DNA of 10,007 nucleotides. It comes from Candidatus Hydrogenedentota bacterium (GTDB lineage Bacteria > Hydrogenedentota > Hydrogenedentia > Hydrogenedentales > CAITNO01). The DNA lies in NCBI GenBank assembly GCA_007124105.1, contig SLFT01000454.1, positions 1 to 10,007 on the forward strand. Direction: 5' to 3'. The notes beneath the pieces are model-generated. The model was not told where the DNA came from, did not search any database, and saw only the letters and a program-made list of their open reading frames with translations. Numbering within the stretch: position 1 is the first letter of the stretch; each line of letters opens with the position of its first letter. A program made the translations under genes and the position numbers. Below are positions 1 to 6,787 of the stretch, one piece after another.

Positions 1-1683
1 GGCATTACCGATCTCCGCGACGAATCGGACAAAGACGGTATGCGCATTGTTATCGAAGTGCGCAAAGGTGAAGAGCCTGAGGTGATCCTGAACCAGCTGT
101 ACAAACATACCCAGATGCAGGTAACCGCGAGCATTATTATGCTTGCCCTGGTCAAGAATACGCCTCGCGTTTTGAACCTGCGCGATATCGTGTTCTGCTA
201 CATCCAGCATCGGTCAGAAATTATCGAGCGGCGTACGCGCTATGAACTGGCGCAAGCGGAAGCGCGCGCCCATATTGTAGAGGGGTTGCTCAAGGCGATA
301 GACAATATAGACGAGGTTATCGCCATTATCCGCAAAAGCGACGACAGCGACGATGCGCGCGCGCGCCTGATGGAGCGCTTCGAGTTCAGCGAGGCGCAGG
401 CCAACGCGATTCTGGCCATGCGACTGCGGCGTCTCACCGGGCTTGAGCGGACGGAACTCGAGCAGGAATACCGTGACCTCATCAAGGAAATCGAGCGGTT
501 GCGCAACATTCTTTCCAGCGAGAAAACCATCCTCGTTGAGGTGCGCAAAGAGATAATACAAGTTCGGGACGCCTACGGGGATGCGCGGCGTACGGAGATA
601 CTTGACGAATTGGGCGAATTCCGCGTGGAAGACCTTATTGCCGACGAGAACATGGTGGTGACCGTGTCGAACCAGGGCTATATCAAGCGCCTGCCTGTGA
701 CCACCTATCGCAAACAGCGGCGCGGCGGACGCGGCGTGTCCGGCATGGAAACCAAAGACGATGATTTCGTGCGCGACCTGTTTATCGCCTCCGCCCACCA
801 ATACATGCTGTTCTTCACCAATCGCGGCCGGGTCTATTGGCGCAAGGTGCATGAATTGCCCAAGGCGGGACGTACCGCCCGCGGACGCGCCATTGTCAAC
901 GTATTGAATCTGGGCGCTGAAGAGACGGTTACGGCCTTCCTGCCTGTACGCGATCTTAATGAAGATGGACGCTTTGTTTTCATGGTCACCAAGCGCGGCG
1001 TTGTCAAGAAAACCGCTCTCAAAGCGTTCAGCAACCCGCGGTCCGCGGGTATCATTGCGTTGGACCTGGACAAGGACGACGGGCTGTGGGATGTATTGCT
1101 TACTTCCGGCAACGACAACATTCTCATTGCCACGCACAAAGGCCTGGCTATCCGATTCCCTGAAAAGGATGTGCGTTCCATGGGCCGCAATGCGCGCGGC
1201 GTTATTGGCATACGTCTGCAAGACGAGGATTACGTCGTGGGCGTGTCTGTTGCCGAAGATGATATGACCGTACTCAGCATCACAGAGAATGGCTTCGGCA
1301 AACGCACCAAAGTGGGCGAATACCGTCTGCAACATCGTGGCGGCCAGGGAATCATCAACATCAAAACCACGGAACGCAACGGCAACGTAGTGGGCATGCT
1401 TACCGTGGACGACGACGACGAAATTGTGCTGGTAGCTACCGACGGCGTGGTCATACGCACCGGGGTACAAGGCATTCGCACCATTGGTCGCAACACGCAA
1501 GGCGTCAAGGTGATGACGCCGCAGTCCGATGCCGTGGTCAGCGCCGTGGCCCGCGCGCTTGGTGAACGGAAAGAAGAGGCCGCCACCGAAAACGCGCCCG
1601 CCGAGGTGGACGCCACACAGTCGGAAAACGGCGAAGCCGATGACGATGCGCCTGAACAGCTTGAATTGGACGACGATAAGTAA
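1..1683 (+). CDS. gyrA: DNA gyrase subunit A, C-terminal 560 residues (5' end outside window)
   Basis: GyrA is the breakage-reunion and DNA-wrapping subunit of gyrase (GyrA2GyrB2), which introduces negative supercoils using ATP. The reading frame is open from base 1, so the first in-frame ATG at 40 is internal. The preceding codons read GITDLRDESDKDG, a conserved GyrA stretch. The visible part begins after the catalytic Tyr domain. It contains the coiled-coil region, with AILAMRLRRLTGLE around residues 136-149 of the fragment, and then the beta-pinwheel DNA-wrapping domain. A GyrA box QRRGGRG lies at 715-735; the usual form is QRRGGKG, so Lys is replaced by Arg. Five further blade motifs follow (for example GRTARG, GRNARG, QHRGGQG and GRNTQG), giving six blades. 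The tail is strongly acidic and ends ELDDDK, as in many gyrases. The GyrA box argues for GyrA rather than ParC. Identification is very secure. Confidence 0.97.
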   Translation, partial: GITDLRDESDKDGMRIVIEVRKGEEPEVILNQLYKHTQMQVTASIIMLALVKNTPRVLNLRDIVFCYIQHRSEIIERRTRYELAQAEARAHIVEGLLKAIDNIDEVIAIIRKSDDSDDARARLMERFEFSEAQANAILAMRLRRLTGLERTELEQEYRDLIKEIERLRNILSSEKTILVEVRKEIIQVRDAYGDARRTEILDELGEFRVEDLIADENMVVTVSNQGYIKRLPVTTYRKQRRGGRGVSGMETKDDDFVRDLFIASAHQYMLFFTNRGRVYWRKVHELPKAGRTARGRAIVNVLNLGAEETVTAFLPVRDLNEDGRFVFMVTKRGVVKKTALKAFSNPRSAGIIALDLDKDDGLWDVLLTSGNDNILIATHKGLAIRFPEKDVRSMGRNARGVIGIRLQDEDYVVGVSVAEDDMTVLSITENGFGKRTKVGEYRLQHRGGQGIINIKTTERNGNVVGMLTVDDDDEIVLVATDGVVIRTGVQGIRTIGRNTQGVKVMTPQSDAVVSAVARALGERKEEAATENAPAEVDATQSENGEADDDAPEQLELDDDK

Positions 1684-1696
1684 GTCATGTAACAAG

Positions 1697-1724
1697 GCCG
1701 GCTGCGCAGGCGGACGGCGTTTTT
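1697..1724 (+). terminator. Likely intrinsic terminator after gyrA
   Basis: Fourteen bases after the gyrA stop, the left arm 1697-1705 pairs with 1710-1718. This gives eight base pairs, mostly GC, with one G-A mismatch and one G-T pair, around a GCAG loop. GTTTTT follows at 1719-1724. The shape and position fit a Rho-independent terminator ending the gyrA transcript. The mismatch and the short T run keep confidence moderate. Confidence 0.5.
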
Positions 1725-1768
1725 CGCGCACCTCTTGCCCGCCATAAACATTTTCAAGAGGACTCAAC

Positions 1769-3268
1769 ATGATGAGATGCTTTGGAAGCATGAAGCGCGT
1801 GGTTGTGACAATCATGGTGATGGCGGCAGTATCGTCTATTGCTCATGGCGTAGACAGGCCTTACACGGGCGCCCCTACGCGGGATGGGGATTTGCAGTCG
1901 AACCTGCGCCTGCTGAATTTGTGGGGCGAGCAGCCGGAATCTGTGCAGGAAATATATGAAGCCGCCTACAATGTGTTGACGGCCGACCCGGCGGCACGAT
2001 TTGCGGATGTGGCGGCAGACGAGACATTTCAAGACCGCTGCGAATCCCACGATATTGTTATGCTGGGGGGCCCCATGCTCGGCTGCGTCAGCGCTGACGG
2101 TGCGCGTGTATGGGTGCGCACGTCTCGACCGGCCTCCGTGGAAGTACTGATAGTTGAAGGCGACGTGACGCATTCCTTCGGGCCCGACCACGCTTCAGCG
2201 GAAAACGACCTGACGGCGATTGTCCAGGTATCTGGACTGCGGCCCGCGACTCGTTACCCTTATCGGGTACTGGTGGACGGCGTAGCCGCGCCGCTGCCTG
2301 AAAACGCCACGATTGTCACTGCGCCGCCGGAAGTAGCCGCTGGCAAGATGCGCATAGCCTTTGGCAGTTGTTACCACCGTTGGGGGCTTGGCAACATGAC
2401 CCTCACAAAGGCAATTCAAGAGCGGCAGCCTACCGCAATGCTGTTGCTGGGCGACGTTGCCGTGCAGGATAGAAACGAACACCTTGGTCTTCATCGGGCC
2501 GATTATCTCATGCGCGACATGATGCCTGCCTGGCAACGTCTGGTTGCCAAAACGCCTGTATATGTCACCTGGGACGACCATGATTATTTTGACAACGACC
2601 TGGCGGGCATCCCAGACGGATTTACGGCGGAGGACCGAAACGGTGTGCGACAGGTCTGGCGAGAGAACTGGAACAACCCCATGTACGGTCTTGAAGAAGC
2701 CGGCGGCGTATTCCTGCGCGACAGGATTGGTCCCGCGGATATTATCATGGTGGACAACCGTTATTTTCGAGAGGCGGGGACGTTCCTCGGCGATGCGCAA
2801 ATGCGCTGGCTTAAAGAACAGCTGCTGGATTGCGAAGGACCGTTCATCATCATGTCTTGCGGCACTATGTGGAGCGACTATGTCTCAGACGGCAAGGACT
2901 CGTGGGGCGTTTATGATCCCGAAGGGCGTGAGGCGCTCTTTTCCTTCATCGAAAAGCACCAGATTGGCGGTGTACTGCTCATTTCCGGAGACCGTCACGG
3001 CGCGCGCGGCTTCACCATTCCGCGGCCCGATGATTTCGCGTTCTATGAATTCGGCGCGGCCAGCCTGGGCGGACGGCGTGGACCGTCGGTGACGAAGCCT
3101 GAATGGGAAACCCAGCTGTACGGTGTGGAAGATGTCTACGCTTTTGGCGAGTTCGAGATAGACGCTACACTGGAGGACCCGGAAGTGACGTTTCGGTTAA
3201 TCCAGGCCGAGGGGAACGTCTTGTATGAGATTACATTGTCGCGCAGCGTGTTGACGCCGGGCTTTTGA
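1769..3268 (+). CDS. Exported PhoD-like metallophosphoesterase (alkaline phosphatase D family)
   Basis: The 499-residue product is likely a periplasmic or surface phosphomonoesterase or phosphodiesterase of the PhoD type. AGAGGA at 1757-1762 lies six bases before the chosen ATG. The N-terminus has a signal peptide: basic MKR at 8-10, a hydrophobic core at 11-25, and possible cleavage after A-H-G at 27. A helical linker of about 65 residues follows, then an Ig/fibronectin-like PhoD N-terminal domain at about 98-186 (GCVSADGARVWVRTS, SGLRPATRYPYRV). The catalytic metallophosphatase domain spans about 194-480, with GSC at 199-201, LLLGD at 225-229, WDDHDYFDND at 268-277 and GDRHGA at 407-412. 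These match the family's metal-binding motifs. The residues after LLLGD (VAVQDR) differ from the usual GDxIYxD pattern, so substrate preference is uncertain. Family identity is solid; the exact substrate is unknown. It is separated from gyrA by a likely terminator and may have its own promoter. Confidence 0.87.
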   Translation: MMRCFGSMKRVVVTIMVMAAVSSIAHGVDRPYTGAPTRDGDLQSNLRLLNLWGEQPESVQEIYEAAYNVLTADPAARFADVAADETFQDRCESHDIVMLGGPMLGCVSADGARVWVRTSRPASVEVLIVEGDVTHSFGPDHASAENDLTAIVQVSGLRPATRYPYRVLVDGVAAPLPENATIVTAPPEVAAGKMRIAFGSCYHRWGLGNMTLTKAIQERQPTAMLLLGDVAVQDRNEHLGLHRADYLMRDMMPAWQRLVAKTPVYVTWDDHDYFDNDLAGIPDGFTAEDRNGVRQVWRENWNNPMYGLEEAGGVFLRDRIGPADIIMVDNRYFREAGTFLGDAQMRWLKEQLLDCEGPFIIMSCGTMWSDYVSDGKDSWGVYDPEGREALFSFIEKHQIGGVLLISGDRHGARGFTIPRPDDFAFYEFGAASLGGRRGPSVTKPEWETQLYGVEDVYAFGEFEIDATLEDPEVTFRLIQAEGNVLYEITLSRSVLTPGF

Positions 3269-3391
3269 TATCAGGCGTTGAAGCCGTACATGGAATAAAC
3301 AGTGCTGTTCCTGCTGTTCACTACATGTGTGATCACGTGAAAGTGTGTCTTTCGCTGGTATAGCGGGACACGAAAATGGAAACCAGACAGC

Positions 3392-3397
3392 AGGAGG
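3392..3397 (+). promoter_or_regulatory. Ribosome binding site deciding the DJ-1/PfpI start
   Basis: AGGAGG is a perfect Shine-Dalgarno match, eight bases before the ATG at 3406. The upstream in-frame ATG at 3376 has no comparable site. Starting at 3406 also gives a standard signal peptide, so 3406 is preferred. Confidence 0.8.
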
Positions 3398-3405
3398 ATT
3401 TCAGA

Positions 3406-4050
3406 ATGCGACAAAAAAGAACTGTGTTGGGCCCTTATTGTATTGGGGTATATGTCGCCACAGCGGCAGTGGTTGCGCTGCTGCACACGCCGGCGGTGTT
3501 TGCCGAGCCCGAGTATGCGCCCGCGGACTTGAGTGGCAAAAGTGTAGCGGTGCTCGTTGGCGAAGGACTGCACGACGCAGAGACGCTTGTGCCAATTGGA
3601 TTCCTGGCCAATCGCGGCGCCGCAGTTACGGTTGTGGGCGTCGCGCCGGGTCATGCGAAGGCTTATAACAGCGATACGTGGGTGCGGATTGAAAAGTCCG
3701 TTGACGACGTGGACGCGAATGACTTTGACGCTATCGTGATTCCCGGCGGCAGCTCGCCCGCTTATTTGCGCGAGTATGACAATGTAGTGGCGTTTGCGCG
3801 CGATGCCGTGGAAGCCGGCAAGGTAGTGGCCGCAATATGCCACGGCCCCCAGGTATTGATTACCGCGGGTGTGCTTGAGGGCAAGAACGCCACGGCCTAC
3901 AGCGGTGTTGCCGATGAATTGCGCGAAGCGGGCGCCAACTACGAGGATGTGCCCATGATGTGCGACGACAACATTATTACCTCGAGAATCCCGGATGATC
4001 TGCCCGTTTTTGTGCGCGCCATTGAGCAGGCGCTCGTGGAGACAAACTGA
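3406..4050 (+). CDS. Exported DJ-1/PfpI family protein (class I glutamine amidotransferase-like)
   Basis: The product is 214 residues from the chosen ATG. It starts with a signal peptide: basic MRQKR, a hydrophobic stretch to about 31, and predicted cleavage at VFA|EPEY near residue 33. The mature part is one DJ-1/PfpI flavodoxin-like domain. It begins GKSVAVLVGEGLHDAET at about 44-60, where the last Glu aligns with the conserved acidic region of PfpI. IVIPGG follows at about 110-115, then the nucleophile elbow AAICHGP with Cys145-His146, and a late NIITSR segment. Family members include PfpI-type intracellular peptidases, glyoxalases, deglycases and chaperones. Activity cannot be chosen from sequence alone. 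Most PfpI proteins are cytoplasmic, so the signal peptide is unusual and implies a periplasmic or extracytoplasmic role. The gene follows the exported phosphatase after 137 bases on the same strand, so read-through is possible but an operon is not shown. Confidence 0.87.
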   Translation: MRQKRTVLGPYCIGVYVATAAVVALLHTPAVFAEPEYAPADLSGKSVAVLVGEGLHDAETLVPIGFLANRGAAVTVVGVAPGHAKAYNSDTWVRIEKSVDDVDANDFDAIVIPGGSSPAYLREYDNVVAFARDAVEAGKVVAAICHGPQVLITAGVLEGKNATAYSGVADELREAGANYEDVPMMCDDNIITSRIPDDLPVFVRAIEQALVETN

Positions 4051-4100
4051 TACATAGAACCGAACAGGCTGTGCGCATGGCATGGCAAAACGATGAACCC

Positions 4101-4131
4101 AAAGCCGGCGTGTACAACGCGCCGGCTTTTT
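4101..4131 (+). terminator. Strong intrinsic terminator between convergent genes
   Basis: AGCCGGCG at 4103-4110 pairs perfectly with CGCCGGCT at 4120-4127, extended by two A-T pairs at 4101-4102/4128-4129. The loop is nine bases. On the plus strand a run of five T follows (4127-4131). It lies 50 bases after the DJ-1/PfpI stop. On the minus strand the same stem is followed only by TTTGGG, so it may stop lspA transcription less efficiently. Confidence 0.88.
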
Positions 4132-4173
4132 CTATGAGCCTGGTCTTTTATGGTCTCGCGCAAGAGTGCACTC

Positions 4174-4701
4174 TCATTTTTGTGATTCTGGGTACGCTTC
4201 TTTTTGGAACCAGGGCAATTCGTGGATGATAATCAGAAACAGCCCCGCCATGATAGCTACATCGGCGATATTGAAAATCCCGGTTCGTATGCTGAAATCG
4301 CCTATACTGACGCCGATGTTCATGAAATCCACCACGCGCCCGTCACGAAATACGCGGTCAATGAGATTGCCAATACCGCCGCCGGCAATCAAGGTCAACG
4401 CGCAAGCGGTGATGACCGGAACACGCTTTGCGACAAAGAGGTAGGCGAGTACGCCCAATAGAATTAGCGCATTCAACCCTGTCAATAACAATGTACGCAC
4501 ACCAGGCGGCAACCCCGCCCCGAGACTGAGAAACGCCCCGGTATTTTCCGCATACAGCAATTTGATAGTGTCCCCCAGAAACGAATAGACGCGCCCCGTA
4601 TCTCTCAGACCCCTTATGGCGACTATCTTGGTTGCGTGGTCCGCAATCACCAGAATACTCAAGGCGATGACAACATATATGGCGCGTTTAAGACGAGTCA
4701 T
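4174..4701 (-). CDS. lspA: Lipoprotein signal peptidase (signal peptidase II)
   Basis: LspA is the inner-membrane aspartyl protease that removes signal peptides from diacylglyceryl-modified prolipoproteins at the lipobox Cys. At 175 residues it has normal family length. Four membrane segments are visible: about 6-21, 68-92, 96-113 and 143-161. Conserved blocks are present: DHATK at 21-25, NTGAFLSLG at 53-61, GNLIDR at 111-116, VVDF at 123-126 and FNIAD at 143-147. Asp125 and Asp147 are the expected catalytic pair. The loop between them is a few residues longer than in some proteobacterial enzymes. AAGGAAAG sits just before the ATG at 4701. The gene begins 33 bases after the pfaD stop on the same strand and is probably co-transcribed with it. 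Confidence 0.96.
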   Translation of the reverse strand: MTRLKRAIYVVIALSILVIADHATKIVAIRGLRDTGRVYSFLGDTIKLLYAENTGAFLSLGAGLPPGVRTLLLTGLNALILLGVLAYLFVAKRVPVITACALTLIAGGGIGNLIDRVFRDGRVVDFMNIGVSIGDFSIRTGIFNIADVAIMAGLFLIIIHELPWFQKEAYPESQK

Positions 4702-4734
4702 AGTCTTTCCTTATCGTGTGTTATACCATTTCTT

Positions 4735-6339
4735 TCACGTTATTTCCGGATGCGGGGCCTTCCAGGAATGGTTTAGCGGCGGCATTATGCCTTGTGCGCG
4801 CAGCGTTTGTATGCGCAGTCGCAATGCCGCGCCATGAAGCAGCTGCAGCGCGACCACTGCGACTTCCCGGTTCTTCGGTTCTTCGAGAAAACTTTCCCGC
4901 GTCCAGTCGTTAAATGCGCCCATTGCCGGTCCGCACCAGATTTGAAAGTCCTGCTTGCGGTCTTTCTGGCCGGCATTGGCCCAATGCGCGGCATTGCCGA
5001 GATACCAGCGGAAGGTCAACGCCATTTTTTTTCTGGGGTCATCTTCGGCTTTTTCCAGCTGTTGCGGATTCCGTTCGGCAAAGAACGCGCGGGTCTCTTT
5101 CCAAATGTCATCAAGGGACGCGCGAAAAATTACGGTTTCTATCTTCGTGCGCTCATCGGGCGGAAGCGCCTCAATACTGTCATAACGTCGGTACAAATCA
5201 TACAATTTTGAGGCGCGTTCCGCGAAACGCGTACCGCGCTTCAACACCTGTACAGTAGCGCCCATCTCGAACATGTCGGCGGCGGGCGCATCCGCTACAT
5301 CGGTCTGGGATGCTTGCGCCAGCATTTCGCGTACGATAAACGATGTGCCGGACTCCACGCAAGCCTGATTAATTGATCCTGTCACAATATAGGCCGCGCC
5401 CATTGCAAAAGCGGCGGCTGCGCTCTCCGGCGCGCCCATACCGCCCGCCAGACCAACACGCGGCGGTTGCTGGTAATGATACTTGCGTTGTACCGCATTG
5501 CGCAGTTGCAGCAAGGTAGGCAACAGCGTCATGGCAGAACGGTGGTCTGTGTGTCCGCCTGAGTCCGCTTCCGCGGTAATATCCTGTGCCATCGGGAGAC
5601 GGGCGGCAAGCTGCGCCTCCTCGGCTGTGATCTCGCCTGCCGCCAGTAGTTTCCCAACCAGTTTTTCGGGTGGTGGTTCCAGGAACCGCGTTGCGACTTC
5701 GCTTCTGGAGACTTTGGCGATGATGTTATTTGGTGTGATTACCGCATCTCCTGTTCCCAGATATGCCCCTTTCAGGCGATATTTCACAAGAGCGCGCGTG
5801 GGTGCGATATAGGCCGACGCTTCCACCAGGTGTATGCCATGTGCTAGAAAAAGAGAAACGGCCCCCTGTTCCCATTCAAGATTGCCGGGGCTATTGATAA
5901 GGTTAAAACCAAATGGCTTGCTATCCATGCGTTTGGAAAGAGTTTGAACGGTCGCTCTCAGGGCGTCAAGAGAAAGGCCCGCTGATCCGAAGAAACCCAA
6001 CATGCCCGATGCGCCCATGGCGCTGACCATGACCTCGGAAGCGATGCCGTGGGCCATGCTTCCCGCATAGCAAGGGTACGTAAGGCCGTGGGCATCGAGG
6101 AACCCGCGGTCGCCAAGGTGCGCAGGCGGGCAGGGAGGCGCAAAGGCGATCACAGGAATACCCGTTCCGTGCGGACATAAGGCGCCGCCTACTGCATATT
6201 TCAGCGTTCCCTTGTCGTTAAGCACATAAAGCGGGCAGTCCAGATGCGACATGGCGCTTTCCAGGGACGCATGGACAGCGCAGTCGCCGGACGCAGTTGG
6301 CGTCCATCCAGCGACATCCGGGCAAGTATCCGAGAGCAT
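4735..6339 (-). CDS. pfaD: PfaD-family enoyl reductase / nitropropane dioxygenase-like protein of PUFA or polyketide synthesis
   Basis: PfaD proteins are flavin-dependent TIM-barrel enoyl-ACP reductases related to 2-nitropropane dioxygenase. They act in trans with polyunsaturated fatty acid synthases (PfaABC) and some trans-AT polyketide synthases. The 534 residues match the family's usual full length. Signature blocks occur in order: YAGSMAHGIAS at 91-101, GMLGFFGSAGL at 112-122, AEADSGGHTDHR at 256-267, GLAGGMGAPES at 297-307, then VTGSINQACVESGTS at 319-333. The PfaD-specific C-terminal part follows, with DMFEMGATVQVLKRG at 355-369, LTFRWYLGNAAHWA at 441-454 and IWCGPAMGAFNDW at 467-479. 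No key block is missing, so it looks functional. GAGGAA lies seven bases before the ATG at 6339. No pfaA, pfaB, pfaC or acyl carrier protein is in the window, and lspA follows directly, so the partner synthase must lie elsewhere or the enzyme has another job. Confidence 0.93.
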   Translation of the reverse strand: MLSDTCPDVAGWTPTASGDCAVHASLESAMSHLDCPLYVLNDKGTLKYAVGGALCPHGTGIPVIAFAPPCPPAHLGDRGFLDAHGLTYPCYAGSMAHGIASEVMVSAMGASGMLGFFGSAGLSLDALRATVQTLSKRMDSKPFGFNLINSPGNLEWEQGAVSLFLAHGIHLVEASAYIAPTRALVKYRLKGAYLGTGDAVITPNNIIAKVSRSEVATRFLEPPPEKLVGKLLAAGEITAEEAQLAARLPMAQDITAEADSGGHTDHRSAMTLLPTLLQLRNAVQRKYHYQQPPRVGLAGGMGAPESAAAAFAMGAAYIVTGSINQACVESGTSFIVREMLAQASQTDVADAPAADMFEMGATVQVLKRGTRFAERASKLYDLYRRYDSIEALPPDERTKIETVIFRASLDDIWKETRAFFAERNPQQLEKAEDDPRKKMALTFRWYLGNAAHWANAGQKDRKQDFQIWCGPAMGAFNDWTRESFLEEPKNREVAVVALQLLHGAALRLRIQTLRAQGIMPPLNHSWKAPHPEIT

Positions 6340-6460
6340 AAGAATTCCTCAAGAAACGTTTTCTTTTCAGGCGATATCGTCGGCTTTGTCGAAGGCATCT
6401 GGTATTGCCAGTGCCCGCTATCTTCATTCCAGCATCATGGCGTACAACAGCCGCGGCGCC

Positions 6461-6491
6461 GTCTGACATGTCCGACCCCGTCCGACTGTCC
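6461..6491. repeat. Helically phased GTCYGAC direct repeats upstream of pfaD
   Basis: GTCTGAC at 6461-6467 is followed by exact GTCCGAC copies at 6470-6476 and 6480-6486. A partial copy, GTCCACC, begins at 6488. The starts are 9, 10 and 8 bases apart, about one DNA turn. Such spacing is typical of tandem operator half-sites bound from one face, but the copies are short. Chance is possible and function is inferred only. Confidence 0.4.
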
Positions 6492-6526
6492 ACCGCCAAA
6501 CAAAATCTTCAGAGCGACATGCCTAT

Positions 6527-6535
6527 ATAGTATCA
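6527..6535 (-). promoter_or_regulatory. Possible extended -10 promoter element for pfaD
   Basis: Read on the minus strand the bases give TGATACTAT, that is TGn followed by TACTAT, an extended -10 pattern. No good -35 box was seen. It would give a leader of about 180 bases that contains the GTCYGAC repeats. This is a weak call made on pattern alone. Confidence 0.25.
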
Positions 6536-6747
6536 TGCAACGCTGTTACATTACGCCTGTGGTTATGTTGTGCTGAAAACAAATGCTTCGCGAAATCAGT
6601 CAAATGAATACAGCGTGGTGTTGTGGCCCGACGAAGCGGGAACAAGGAACCGGTAAAAGGCATAATACTTTCAATGCAGGGCCTATTCTAGCGCATTACA
6701 CGTGACAGTTGAAACATAAGGGCAGGGCCGTTGTCAGTCCGGTTCAA

Positions 6748-6763
6748 AAACAATTCGTTGTTT
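6748..6763 (+). other. Small TTCG-loop hairpin before the FG-GAP gene
   Basis: AAACAA at 6748-6753 and TTGTTT at 6758-6763 form a perfect six-pair stem closed by a TTCG tetraloop. It ends 10 bases before the GGAGAA ribosome binding site at 6774-6779. The stem is AT-rich, so its stability and any role in translation are uncertain. Confidence 0.35.
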
Positions 6764-6787
6764 GTAACGTAATGGAGAACCAATAAC

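Larger units (their letters stand above)
6340..6787. other. 448-base non-coding region between divergent pfaD and FG-GAP gene
   Basis: No reading frame with a supported start and protein-like composition was found on either strand. The stretch should hold the promoters of both divergent genes. Visible elements are the spaced GTCYGAC repeats near the pfaD side (6461-6491), an extended -10-like sequence reading toward pfaD (6527-6535), an 8-base palindrome TTCGCGAA at 6587-6594, and a small hairpin just before the FG-GAP gene's ribosome binding site (6748-6763). Confidence 0.7.

Noticed and set aside
214..1815. A 533-codon open frame on the minus strand opposite gyrA
   Set aside because: gyrA on the plus strand is certain. 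The antisense frame has low-complexity His/Val/Ala-rich composition and no recognisable domain or start signal. It is a by-product of gyrA codon usage.
3329..3336. GTGATCAC palindrome in the gap before the DJ-1/PfpI gene, considered as a CRP-like site
   Set aside because: The half-sites lack the six-base spacing of TGTGA-N6-TCACA, and an 8-base palindrome is expected by chance.
3271..4083. A 270-codon minus-strand frame opposite the DJ-1/PfpI gene
   Set aside because: It is antisense to a gene with clear family motifs and a perfect ribosome binding site, and its composition does not look like a real protein.
4163..4174. AGAGTGCACTCT, a perfect 12-base palindrome at the end of lspA
   Set aside because: The stem is only four pairs once a loop is allowed, and a strong terminator already lies nearby, so I see no need for a second element.
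6218..6499. Minus-strand frame overlapping the start of pfaD and reaching into the upstream gap
   Set aside because: Most of it overlaps pfaD in another frame, no ribosome binding site was seen, and the Arg-rich sequence is not protein-like.
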